Below, piece after piece: positions 1 through 11,364 of a stretch of DNA of 64,000 nucleotides. The DNA comes from Atopsyche davidsoni (Eukaryota > Arthropoda > Insecta > Trichoptera > Hydrobiosidae): positions 2,914,001 through 2,978,000 of the forward strand of contig JAILWY010000006.1 in NCBI GenBank assembly GCA_022113835.1. The letters run 5' to 3'. A program made the position numbers and the translations under genes. The notes under the pieces are model-generated. The model worked only from the letters and a program-made list of their open reading frames with translations, was not told where the DNA came from and ran no database searches. Positions within the stretch are counted from its first letter, which is position 1. Each line of letters starts with the position of its first letter.

Positions 1-1
1 T

Positions 2-238
2 ACGGTTTTTATGGTGGTGCTGATTATTCCATTGGGAATATACGTTACTCGTTATGGGAATAAGAAGAAGGTGACTGAGGAAGTGTTTATGCAAGATTCG
101 GCTGTCGAGGAGAAAGGCAATTACCTCTCAGTTCCTAACGAAGAAAGCTCAAGCAGTCATTTCCCCCTCGAAACAAGAAATAAACCACCAAAAAGGCGCC
201 CTAAAACTAGAAGAAGAACATATGCAAAATATTACTAA
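2..238 (+). CDS. C-terminal end of a single-pass membrane protein (partial)
   Basis: An open frame enters from the left edge and ends at TAA 236-238, giving 78 residues. It starts with a hydrophobic stretch (FMVVLIIPLGIYV, about residues 3-15) followed at once by basic residues (RYGNKKK), the usual layout of a membrane segment with a cytoplasmic tail. The tail has an acidic/Ser-rich part (NEESSSSHF) and ends in a very basic Arg/Lys cluster before AKYY. The upstream part lies outside the window, so neither the exon start nor the family can be given. A type I membrane protein or receptor tail is inferred from topology only. Confidence 0.55.
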   Translation, partial: TVFMVVLIIPLGIYVTRYGNKKKVTEEVFMQDSAVEEKGNYLSVPNEESSSSHFPLETRNKPPKRRPKTRRRTYAKYY

Positions 239-436
239 TGTCATTGTAAAATTTACCGAGTAATGATATGATATGATACTCTGTTGCGTATTTTTGTGTA
301 TTAGGTTTCTGGGTGGCATTATGAAGTTTAAGATACTTAATTTATTTTTAGTAAATAAACTAACCTACAGGTTCATTCGCTCGTGTCTAGATGGCGTTAG
401 TAATATTTTTAAAAGTCGTGACCCTAAATAATGTAA

Positions 437-442
437 AATAAA
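437..442 (+). promoter_or_regulatory. Poly(A) signal AATAAA of the left-edge gene
   Basis: AATAAA lies about 200 bases after the TAA at 236-238, a normal spacing for an insect 3' UTR. The 3' UTR therefore spans roughly 239-460. Confidence 0.5.
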
Positions 443-691
443 GTAAAACTTTCTTCAGCCTTGACACATCTGTTTATTGTGAGTGTTCTAGAGAAGATGT
501 GTTGTCAACGCTCTTAATATTTTTCAACTGGACATATTAGCTATTTATTAACAAACTCAAGTTAAACTGAACCAGAATGGATTGTTGATAATATTTTGGT
601 GTGTTAAATAACTGCAAACACAAATTAATAAAAAAATACCAATTTGAAAGCGTTTATTTATTTTTAAATATTGTTATCTTCGAAATAAATC

Positions 692-1286
692 TATATATAT
701 ATAAAGCACAAAAGATGTTTCTATGTCCGTCATAGGCTTTAAAACCATCCAACCGATATGCTCCAAACCGGTTTCATTTGAAAGACAGTAATACTAAAAA
801 TCTTTGAGACTATTAAAACAATGCATTAAATACATTCGATCAATTAATAATGTCCATTTTCGACATTTTCCATACAAACATTTTCAACATCTGTAAAGTC
901 GAGATCGTTCCTCGCAAAGAATTTGAAAAAACGTTACATTGTGAAGATCGCGCGTAAAACAAAATCACTATCTGTCATTCACATCAGACAGTTTTATCAT
1001 TTGAGGTTAATCAAAATATGGCACCGAAAAGAGCTGTAATTGGAAGAAATACAGCAGCCGAAACTGCCGGACAACACGAAGTCATTTGGAGTTAAAAAGA
1101 TTGAAAGAGCGACAGTCAAGAGCTGTAGAAACACTAGAACAACATGAAGCACATCTGGAACAAGCTCTAATCAGAGCTACTACAGCAAGAGCTGCTGAAA
1201 CTCCCCAACAGCATGATAACAGCGTAGTAGCACACGTCGGGTATCCGCTGGTATATAATATATGTGGACGCTTATTGGTTGGTTAA
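692..1286 (+). mobile_element. Decayed Helitron fragment with N-terminal coding remnant
   Basis: From ATG 1018 the frame reads MAPKRAVIGRNTAAETAGQ and then breaks. After a one-base frame change near 1078-1086 it continues as LKRLKERQSRAVETLEQ, then ARAAETPQQ, up to TAA at 1286. Repeated short Arg/Glu/Gln-rich units with an 'AETPQQ' motif are familiar from the N-terminal region of insect Helitron replicase/helicase proteins. The leader at 692-780 (AT run, then a 'rAAAAGATGTTTCTATGTCCGTC'-like stretch) also resembles the 5' part of such elements. No Rep or helicase domain follows, so this is a short dead fragment. Family assignment is from memory of the motif style; the element borders are uncertain. 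Confidence 0.5.
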
Positions 1287-1289
1287 ATA

Positions 1290-4200
1290 TTTTATTATAT
1301 ATATAACAGGTAAAAAAAATATTTTGCAAATTGGATTTTTTTAAAATGGATTTTTTCGAATGAACTTTTATGCCCTATTTCATTTTTACACCGTTATGTC
1401 AGGTTATGCACTGGATTGTGTTTGACGCAATCTCTGTCCGGTTTGTGGCGTCTCCTATATTCGCTCAGTTACATACAAGCTAAGTGGACATATTATCTAG
1501 GGATTGACTTTTTTTTTCGAATTTGCAGTCAATTTAAAGTATTGCTTTACCTGCATACAAACCCGTAACTTGTGACCCGTGAGCACGAGTACTGACTGTT
1601 CGCTGTTCATCGGACACAATAATGATTGTGCGTGTTTCAAATCACAAGGCGTGTTTAAAAGCAGGCAGTTTTGCGTGTATTCCGAACGAATATCCAACGT
1701 CAATCCAGGCGTGTAGTACGAAAAAGATGAGCATAGAATATAAAATTATTCTGAGAAGCTCGTTTTATATTTCGCGGAGGACATTTGATCGCATTATCTA
1801 GCAAATCTACGATGCAAATAAAAACTAAAGAGCTCGCTACGTGAGCGGAATCCCTCTCCAAATAAAGGAGGTGCAAAAAATAACCGCGATCAAAACTAAT
1901 GTCTTAATATACTTTTTAAAATAAATATAAATTTCATTTGTGAGAATTCTAAGCAGGGTGTCTCAAAAGTCAGCTGGAAACACCTAATGAAAATCATTTA
2001 AAATATTTTTTGTATTAAAAATGTAAGTACAAGCTATCATATATTAAATGTCGTTAAATCAGCTTTTACAACTGTACATGTAAAAGTTGCTAATACATGT
2101 AAGAAATTAAAAACTAGACAATAAGGATAATACGAACACGCGGTGAAGTATTTACTTAAATATACAGTATTATTTGAATTATAATACGATGATAGCAAGG
2201 TTCGTTTGCAGTTTACAGTAATTGATTTATCGTAATTTACATAAACTTGCACGCTGTAATAGTATGTGAAAGTCAAACTAAAGTTATAATTAAATTATAT
2301 ATATAAAATATTTAAAATTAATCAATCGCGTAGCGTAAGCGGAAAAAATAAGAAATCTTTAACTTCTGATGCATCCTTATTGCCGATCTGCATGTATTTG
2401 GCGTCAAAACTTTCTTTTGTAAAATGCAGACTGTAAAAACACGATTAATTTCATTTAGGTTTACAACAGCTCATTGACTTTTTAAATCAATGGTATAAAA
2501 AACGTTAAACTTCATGAACATTATTAATTGCATTAACTTGCATCCGGTAGCATCAGCAACTTTTACTGTAAAAATAAGAAAATTAAAGATTCAAGAGAAA
2601 CTGATTTTTTTTTATATTTAATACAACCGAATCGTCTACAAAAGTAGTGAAATTCTTCACTGAGCCAACGAGAGATCTTTCGTGCTACAGTGGCATTGTC
2701 AAATTGACATGTTTTTTTTTTAACAATTATGACAAGCTTATTGATTATAATTCCACCTAATCTGCTAATATATAAAGATTTATTATGTAACAATTAATGC
2801 GAACACTACTACGTTCGTTGGCAGAATAGTAGTCAGAATCAAAACTTTTTAAAAAAAATTAAACGTAGATGAACTATAAAACTTATTATGGATGTTTTCT
2901 GTAAAATTTAATGTTTCACAAAATAAATTTCTTAATTTTTTTTGTTATGTTTAATTTCAACACCTGCTTTTATTTAAGTTAAAATATTATGGTGAATATG
3001 TGAGCGAGTTTCAGAACCAGGGTGCTAGTGACTACCTCGCGAGATGACTTCACCGGATACCTTGAAATTTCAGGTATCAAATTTAGGTTAATAATTCATT
3101 AATATTTGATCGCGTTATATTTTATATAAATGATACATATACTTAGCAGATGATCATGTGAGTAAGTGTATTAAAGCCAAAATCCTTCTTGGCATATTAA
3201 AAATGATCCAAATTCATTACTGCTATAATGGAGGACGGACGATGACTCGCACATTTGCCAGTCTCTACGTCTCAATGGGAGATGTAGAGACCAGGTTAAG
3301 GTGTCTCGCGGCGTGTACTAGAATATATCGAATTTGGCAACAGTTCGTGATGTTAAATCATTTTCTACTCTGGGCACGGCTTACCGAAAAATCGAGCGTA
3401 TGAAGCGTGATATAAACACGATACTGATCTTTTTTATGCATACATAATTTAATCGTTTATCAAGTGCTGCCTTATTCAATAAAAACAATTATACTTTTAT
3501 TACTACTATTATCCATATTTACATTTTGCGGAACGGTGAATGTGGTTTTTACAAATTTTTGACCCAGACCCAAAATAAATCTATAAATTTTAAAAAACAC
3601 ATCAAAGAGCAGCTTGCACTGATTCATTTATTGACAAAATAGATAATTTTTAATTTGATTGAAACATACGTAGGGTTTATAACATTATTTTGGGATTCAT
3701 CTGAAATCGGAGTCCTCTAGGTCAATAGTCAATGGTCCAACCACTAAGTTAAATAAGTTAAAAAAGTTGTAAATGCATTTTTAAATTATGTTTAAACAAA
3801 TTTTGTTTTGCAACAAAAAAACAAGTTGGTTGCGTATCCTTTGTGGCATATTTTACTCTGTTTCGGGAAAAAACTCACAAACTATGTCACAGGTTGTAAA
3901 ATATGATTTACCTTATGGTGTTCGAGAATAATTATTTTTTACAAATTTCACACTAAATTGAAATTATTTTTGTACGTTATTTAAATGAGAGATAAAATTA
4001 TTTCTGTCTAATATTAAAATAAAATAGAATCACAAGTCATTCTTATTTCCAAAGTCTTTACTCTATGAATTTTATTATTTTACTCCATTCTTGTTAATAT
4101 TCTAGGATATATTTTAAAATCTCATGTTTGACTTAATTTATTGTTGTATACATTATTTAACTAAAAAAAATATTATTATATGAAGCCGTGCATTTTCAAA

Positions 4201-6590
4201 CTCTTCCTGCATCTAAACTCGGCATCGAAAACGTGTTTTATGGCCTTTAAAATATGCACTATCATTTTTCAGAGTGCATTAAGCAGAATCAATAAAAAAC
4301 GTATACAAAGCCAAAAAATATATAAATGTAAACATTTAAAGATTTGATCTGCTTCTGTATTAAAATATAATCAACTCGTTTACAGCAAGAAAATCACTTC
4401 AAATTTATTTTTTTGCAATTTCGCTGCATGCAACATGTGGAAATACCAAACATAGCAACAATTACCCAAAAATATTTGACTTCTTGTCCATCTTCAGGTT
4501 GTGGCCTCTGACGCCTAAAATATAAGATAATTTACTTATTGTTTATTTAACTGAGTTCAATCTAATCAAGTTATATAGATTAGTTACTAAAAATTAATAA
4601 ATAATATAAATTGAAGTATTTTATAACGTTTTAAAACATTGACTTTCTACAATTTACTAGCACGCAGCGACGGTTGTAAATTTTTTAATTAGTAACAAAC
4701 TAAAAAAAAATATTTATTAATTCAAGGCTGTGTTGAATTTAAACTTCTTAGATGAGTAATAAGGACTAACGTGATTAAAAAAAAACTACACGCTCAAAAT
4801 GTATAATCTGATCTTATGTACATAATATAAAGTCGTATGTCTGCCAAAAAAATGTATAATATAATTTTGCAAAATAAAAGTACCGTGGTATTCTGCAATG
4901 GATCGTGACCGCGCATGTTTAAATTTCTGACGCATTTTGAATATTTTTTAGATAATGTATGAAACATGCTACCTGGACTGTATTCAGGTACAAAAATAAT
5001 ATTGTTGAACAGCGAACGATTACTTCTATGACTTAATGTCTCACGAAAAATACGAGTAGCTCAAGTTTTTCAGCGTCCATAAGCTTAGAGGCTATAGCAT
5101 GAAGGCTGTTAAAATGGAGCCAGTGCTCTGCTATTATGTATGCCTTGTATTTTTAGGACCATTAAAACCCATTAAATGTGTAATAATAAAATAGTAATTA
5201 TTAAATTACATTATTATTTATACATAAAAATGCATATTAAATCTAAATTTTATGAAGATTGTATATATTACATATATCTTTTGAAAATTCGCCCAAAATT
5301 TAATAAGTTATACTTAGAATATCGAAGTAAATAAAATAAAAAAATGTTTCATAGAAAAGAGGTAGTCTTAGTAGAAGAATTGTTGGATAAAGAATAAAGG
5401 TTCGAAAGATCAATTTATTTTCTAACAGGAAAGCCTTACAATGATGCAATTTGACTTACGCCTGTCACACTGTGGATAAAATTAATTAATACTGACATCG
5501 CACATATAATACTATAGAGTGGCAGCAGTCACAACCGAAGGCGTATGTGAAGGAGATAAGAGCTTGCGACATTTACATATCGAGATATATTTCTGATGGA
5601 TTAAAAAAAAAAATTATTTATAAAGCGATGTTTAATAGATTCGGTAACATGTACAATGCATTTTTATGTGTGGTTTAAATGTAAGGGATTTTTTTATTAA
5701 ATAATTTATATTTTTATAGTCATTACCTCCTTGTATTGGCGACTATCTAAAGAAAATTTTACAACTAAGCAAAATAAAATAAAAATATATAATTATTTTT
5801 AAGTGAAATCTATTCACAATTTTTTTTAAATATAACGGATACTTATTTAACTTTTGTAACATAAAATCAAAACACAAAAACGTGGCACTTCAATTCAAAT
5901 GAAAATTCTGTGTAGATTGATTTATAATGTATATTTTTAAATAATTTTTTTTTTAAACACTTTATTTTGTAATTTTTTCTGTAAAATAATTGGTAGCTAT
6001 TTTAAAACGTAGTATAAAAATTCCAAAGTGTACTCTTAAAGAAATAGGTGCGTAAAGAACGTGACAGTAGAACATGCTACGGAGATTCTACATCCAAGTT
6101 AATTATATTCTTCGTATACACACTTTACTTATTATTAAATTATTAAAATTGAAAAAATGTTACCTTATAATTATTAAAACAACGTACGTTATTCAATTGA
6201 ATAACTTTTAAATTACAAGTCCACGGTAATATTTCACAAAGTAATCTTATATTTAGAGATAGTTATTTTCAACAACGCAAATATTAAAATGCTTGGGTGA
6301 ACATAAAAAATCAAAAAAGTTCAGAATCATTGAATGGATTGTTATTTGAAAAATATTTTGATCAATTTATATCACTAAATATAACGATAATACATTTTTA
6401 AAAAGCTTGCAGTTTTTTTAATGGCAGCATTGCATTGTAAATATACAATGCAAAAGTAGTGAAAATAATGGAAGATCGTGTACTTTAAAAAAAACTAACT
6501 AAAGCAGATTAATGAGTGGGTCTCACATGATGGCCGGCCCAAGGCATTAGTCGAGCTTCATTCGTCGGAAGAGAAGGTACTTAAAACAGT
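1290..6590. other. AT-rich stretch without a supported gene
   Basis: Mostly low-complexity A/T sequence. Short open frames on both strands (for example 1497-1703 minus, 2037-2276 minus, 3158-3403 plus) lack a convincing start, splice sites or protein-like composition. A moderately GC-rich patch lies at 1440-1720 and another at 3180-3420; neither could be assigned. One perfect-looking small hairpin lies at 3261-3291. Confidence 0.5.
3261..3291. repeat. Short inverted repeat (13-bp stem, 5-base loop)
   Basis: The left arm GTCTCTACGTCTC (3261-3273) pairs with GAGATGTAGAGAC (3279-3291) with a single mismatch, around the loop AATGG. It lies in the most GC-rich part of the surrounding 5 kb. No function is evident. 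Confidence 0.5.
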
Positions 6591-6594
6591 GTAT

Positions 6595-6600
6595 TCAGTG
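6595..6600 (+). promoter_or_regulatory. Arthropod-type initiator TCAGTG, probable transcription start
   Basis: TCAGTG matches the arthropod initiator consensus TCAGT and sits 139 bases before the ATG at 6739, after a locally GC-richer stretch (6520-6590). No clear TATA box is seen 30 bases upstream. It is placed by its position relative to the peptide gene. Confidence 0.35.
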
Positions 6601-6738
6601 AAAACCTACGTGTTTCAAGTGAAAAATAAAGAAGTGATAAATGTTAAACAAAAAATATATTTTTTTGCTTGCAAATAGATAACATTGTTCAAAATATCAA
6701 TAGTTTTAATTTATATTAAGATTTCGTTTGTTACAACG

Positions 6739-7198
6739 ATGGGATCTTCAATTAATCTTATCGGCTTATGCATACTTTTTTGTTTAATGTTACAAGCAAT
6801 ATCAACCACGGCTTCTCCAACAAGCACTAAAGCATCAAGAAAGGTTTGTAATAGCATTGTTCTATAATTGAGCTTCATACCAAATATATAAAAAAAATAA
6901 CAAATACACCGGGACTCACAGAATTGTTTGTCTCATTGAAGAGTGTAAACTATAGTAATGTTCGGTTTTTTTAAATATCAGTTTAAAGATGTTATTGACT
7001 TGTGTGTGCTTTCAGACCAAACGTCAGATATTCAGGGAGCAGGTACTTCCCGCTATCGGAGGTAAAATTCCCGATTCTGCTTTCAGAGCGGATCGCTTGA
7101 ACCTCAACAGGTTCAACAAAGATGGATACGCGATCACCGATGGAGTAGTGTTCGATCAAAGAAGGTTCAATAATTCTATGGCAAATCTACTTACCTAA
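6739..7198 (+). CDS. Small secreted peptide/protein precursor, join(6739..6843, 7016..7198)
   Basis: Two exons give a 95-residue product. Exon 1 ends at AAG before GTTTGT (6844); exon 2 follows CTTTCAG (ends 7015). Both edges are phase 0. Residues 1-25 form a signal peptide (hydrophobic LIGLCILFCLMLQAI core, likely cut within STTAS). RKTKR at 34-38 fits a furin/prohormone convertase site, which would release a mature chain of about 57 residues starting with Gln39. The mature part has no cysteine and contains DGYAITDGVVFDQRRFNN. The upstream in-frame codon at 6685 is TTG, so ATG 6739 is the start. Layout (signal, short pro-part, basic site, small mature chain) suits a neuropeptide-like or immune peptide precursor, but I do not recognise the family. 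Confidence 0.6.
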
Positions 7199-7300
7199 TA
7201 TAAGGATTTTAAAGATAGCTATATTATTTACGTTTTATAAAAAATATTCGATACTTCATTGGTTTTTAGCTGCTTACAAAAGAGCTATAGCATTTTAAAT

Positions 7301-7306
7301 AATAAA
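7301..7306 (+). promoter_or_regulatory. Poly(A) signal AATAAA of the peptide gene
   Basis: AATAAA lies about 100 bases after the TAA at 7196-7198, which closes a very compact gene of roughly 700 bases. Confidence 0.45.
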
Positions 7307-7852
7307 AAAAGGTTTACTTTATATATATATTTATCAATCTTCATCGAAACAAAAGTCCTGTCTGAAGGCTGGTGAAAAATGTATGATATTCGCATAGGGC
7401 TGGGTTTTTTTAAAAAAATATTGTTCTGCTGGTATATTTTAAAAATATAAAAATAACTCTTTTTAAGAAATACGGTAATATAAAAAAAAAAAACGAATAC
7501 TATTTCTAGCATTTAAAATGTCCCAAGTACGTAAGACACCGAGAATAATAAAGATTTTTTTGTAATATAAATACAACAAATTTGACTGTCACTAGTTTAA
7601 TCCTTTCGTGAGTGCATTCACAAATTTAAAATGCACTAACCAGAATTTATACTCATGTTAACAAAAAGCTAGACACATATAAGCCAAGCAGATCCTTTCC
7701 AGGTGGTTATTCAACGGCACGGTTACCCAATCTGGGGATTGTTGACGCTCCGTTCGTCACGCAGTTAATTTACAGCTTTATACGTGCAATAACAAAAGGA
7801 ACAGGAAGTAAATGAAAAATGCGCGTGGTCGTGATTTCTAAAAAAAAGATAG

Positions 7853-7975
7853 TATAAAAGTAGATCGAGTATAGAGGTTTTGATATTGCATAAGAGGATC
7901 ATACATCACCACCTGACAAGCTTACAGGAGAACGACTTCAAATTGTTGAGTGATTCCCACGTACTTGCTAAGCAG
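7853..7975 (+). promoter_or_regulatory. TATA box and probable non-coding first exon
   Basis: TATAAAAG at 7853-7860 is followed by a moderately GC-rich stretch containing no ATG and ending AAGCAG before GTAACT (7976), a good splice donor. This is the expected layout of a promoter plus 5' UTR exon. The next plus-strand gene downstream is the three-exon gene starting at 9105, to which it most simply belongs. The connection is inferred from position and strand only. Confidence 0.4.
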
Positions 7976-8623
7976 GTAACTTAAATTCGAATCAAAGATA
8001 TCAAGAATGAAATTGCGATCCTTTGTTACTTTTTTATGTTTATTACAGTAATAAATACTTCATTCGAAACTTACAACATAGAGGCCTAGCTTTAAATATA
8101 CAGAATGAATAGTTTTAAGTCAGATTCTACACACTGTAAAAATATAAAACAGTATAATCCAATGGTGTATTTGTTTGAATGATATTTTACAACTTAAACA
8201 CGAAATTGGTTATTTTATATATTTACTATAGATAATAAAATTTGATTACTATATTTATTAACAAGAAAAGTGATACATACCATTATTTTAAATGTGAATC
8301 GTTCCTAAAAGATATATAAACACAATAAGTCTGCATGCGTAAAGGAATGTGTATTTGGTTTTTATTCGTGTAATTCATATTGAGAAAGTACAATGTAAAT
8401 AAATTAATTATAAATATACAGCAAGAAAATCTTTAAGATAATTTTAATATATACTATATTTAATATCGAAAACAGTTAAATGTTACTCTAAAACCACAAA
8501 AAAAAAAAATACTTTTGTAATTTTAATTATTGTATGCTATAGTTATTATAGTATCACAATTTGGTAATTACAGTAAAACTAGACATTAACAATACAGGTC
8601 AAATATAATTAATTTCACCCTTA

Positions 8624-8831
8624 ATTTTTATGTAGTTATTTTTTTTATGAAGCAAAATGCCTGAAACGCAATAACTTGGTCACAGTCGTAGCTGCCTTTG
8701 ATGGATCCAAACCGCTTACTCGCCTGTCTACAGAATTAAATCCCGTAGACAAATTACTAGATTGCCTTTGCTTGAGTCTTTTCACTAAAATAGCGAACAC
8801 AAAAAATTACAATTTAGAAAAACTACGTTAA
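8624..8831. other. Coding-like segment with open frames on both strands, strand unresolved
   Basis: On the plus strand a frame without ATG runs to TAA 8829-8831 and reads protein-like (NNLVTVVAAFDGSKPLTRL, then TELNPVDKLLDCLCLSLF). On the minus strand an acceptor ending TATTTTAG at 8785 opens 45 codons to TAA at 8645-8647 (KRLKQRQSSNLSTGFNSVD, then DPSKAATTVTKLLRF). It lies between the first exon at 7975 and the coding exon at 9105. It could be an extra exon of that gene (a possible donor GTAGAC follows codon CCC), a minus-strand terminal exon, or an old coding remnant. The phases I tested do not settle it. Confidence 0.25.
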
Positions 8832-9104
8832 AAAATACCTATTTATAGATACTGTGTGTTATGAAATAGCGTGTTTATAAGATCTCAATGTAGAAATGAG
8901 CAGACATTCCGGGATTTTATCTGTAAATCAGCTTGATTTAACATTTAAACAACTTTTATTGTTTCGGTTAAAAACACTATAATTATTATTAACATTTTTA
9001 TAAAAATATGGGTCGCTCTTAACGGCGGCAGCACCCACGTTTAAAATGTTGAACCTTTGGGTTAAAAGATCAGAATTGTCCCGCCCCCTTGTTAGCGTTA
9101 TGAA

Positions 9105-11204
9105 ATGTCTACCTGGTTTTTTCCGCTCGAGCAAGTTTTTGTAAATCTAAAACACCGTGCAAATGTTTATAGACTGCAACGCCACCCTTACCAATATCAG
9201 AAGCAACCTGAAGAGACATTGAAGGTGTTTTTAACTGAAAATGGCCGATTCGTGTCAGTCTATGGAAGGTCCTGCAATCTACACCCTGATGCAATAGAAA
9301 CTACATACATCATCAGGTAAATTTTAATAGCGTTTTTTACAACTATTACAGTGGGTTTTTTACTATTTTATTTATATTTATAAAGTTTCATGTTTTCTAG
9401 ATTATTTCCGATCAATTGAAGCTTCAATAAATTGATTATTTTTTTATACTCTTGAACAAATATGAAATGAGATCAAACAACCACAAGAATCCAGTATAAA
9501 TATTGACGTAGTTAAATTAAAATACATTCCTGTATTTTAATTTATTTAAAACTGCTTCTATCGTTAAATTAAAACTATTTTTCCAGTAATAAATAAATTA
9601 GTTACAACCGAAAAGTATACTGACGTATAAATGTAGACTAAAATAACAACGTATTCACATCTTTATTTAAATGTTATCCTATTAATCTATTATCTTTTTT
9701 CAATAGTTTGGGAATAGTCATTTTATTTTGAAACTTTTTAATTATTATTTTAATACTTTAACTTTAAAAATAATTGTTAATTTATTAGCTGTGTCTAAAA
9801 AAATGTCAGGAAATATAAATATATAGTGATAAGTTAGCATTATAATATTCTGTATATATTATAGTTTATGTAAATATATAATTTTTACTTTTTCAACAAG
9901 AATATCACACATTTATCCTAAAAAAAACTTATATGTAATCGCAACAAATATTAACCCGATTGAGTGGAAAAGAATGTGTAAACACAAAATATACCGATTC
10001 ATTAAAGCCGTAAAATATTTGTAAACATTTTAGATTTACCAAGTCTTTTTAATAAAAGGTAGTTTAGATTAATAAATTATCTGTAATTAATTGTCTCATA
10101 AAATAATATTAGGAATATAAGTTTGGTCATAGACAATTGTTTATTGAAAAAAATTAAGTAAAGTTGCAAAGTTAATTTATTGTTTTAGCAAGGCAAATTC
10201 TCAAACATTGTTTTTAGATTTTTTTAAATCTATATACGTCTTTATTGTTATAAACTTGACAAAAATGGTGTCAATTATATAAGTCATATCTCTTTACTGA
10301 TTAGCAAAGATGATGCTTTAAATAAACCTAGTAAAAAGCCTGTGGGATAGATAAAAAAAAATCATCTACGACCCTTTCCAAGACAGAATGAGCGCTATTA
10401 TAAAAAAAATTATATTGACAAAAAAAGTACGGGTTCTATGACAATAATTTATGATATCACCGCGTTTTAAAATAAAATAGTTTTGATATATATTTTTTAC
10501 CAACATTTCGATCGTTATACGACTATAATGCATTAAGTCTTATGCTTTTATATTATTTATCATAAAAAGTGTAGTTAAAGAAGATCGTCATCTCAAACAG
10601 ACTTTATATGGATTCATCAACCATGTGATATAAAGATCAAGTAACTTTTTTTACACTATAACGTTAGAAAGCATGTATGTAATACAAGCGTTAGAGACAT
10701 TTAACATGTATAAATGATTTGATTTATTGTTACAGATCGCCTGTCAAGTTGAAGAATGACCGCCTCACTTTTCTCTTCAGCCATCTCCAGCCAGCGCACA
10801 AGAAAATATACACACCGATTGTGTCTCACTTGGTTCTGCCGAACAACGCTATCTTTGTAAATCCAACGAAAACTGATTACAACAGCCAAGACGCAAACCG
10901 CGCCACCAATTCCATACAAAGGTCCGATAATTTCCTGAAAAGTAGATACCAGAATTTCGACCAAAACCCCATGGAACACACTACTGAGCATTTTGGGACT
11001 AAAATGTTCACACCAATAGTAAGTAATAATTTTTTAAAATATAAATAATTTCTACTATTTATTTTAATTTTATAACCATCGTACTTTTAATCGATGTAAA
11101 TTTTTTAGATGTATGGGAAAATGAATGGATTCATTGGAGACACTAAGCCGACGACTCCAAGATATCCAAAATTCTCACGAGCGAACAAAGAAAATAAGCA
11201 TTGA
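9105..11204 (+). CDS. Unrecognised three-exon gene, join(9105..9316, 10736..11018, 11109..11204)
   Basis: The exons join in one frame: exon 1 ends ATCAG before GTAAAT (phase 2), exon 2 follows TTGTTACAG and ends CCAATA before GTAAGT (phase 0), exon 3 follows TTTTTTAG and ends TGA 11202-11204. The product has 196 residues if ATG 9105 is the start. It has no clear signal peptide or membrane segment. It is rich in Asn, Gln, His, Lys and Thr, with one cysteine (YGRSCNLHPD), and ends with a basic tail (SRANKENKH). Introns are 1,419 and 90 bases. The 5' edge is uncertain: acceptors end at 9095 (CTTGTTAG) and 9131 (CCGCTCGAG), and an out-of-frame ATG lies at 9100. Two matching phases, good splice sites and the poly(A) signal support the strand. 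No family recognised. Confidence 0.55.
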
Positions 11205-11363
11205 AATAAAATATGAACATATTTTTCAATATTATCTGATTTATAGTTTTAATTTCTTAAAAAAATTTTAATTTGAAGCGAAACAACCTTCTACCATATC
11301 GTTGTATTGTAAATTATTTGTTATAAAACATATTTATTTGCTTCTTTTGTATTTAAAAATAAA
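11205..11363 (+). promoter_or_regulatory. Poly(A) signals AATAAA (11205-11210, 11358-11363)
   Basis: One AATAAA begins directly after the TGA stop and a second lies about 150 bases on. The second is the more usual distance; either would end the three-exon gene. Confidence 0.45.
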
Positions 11364-11364
11364 C

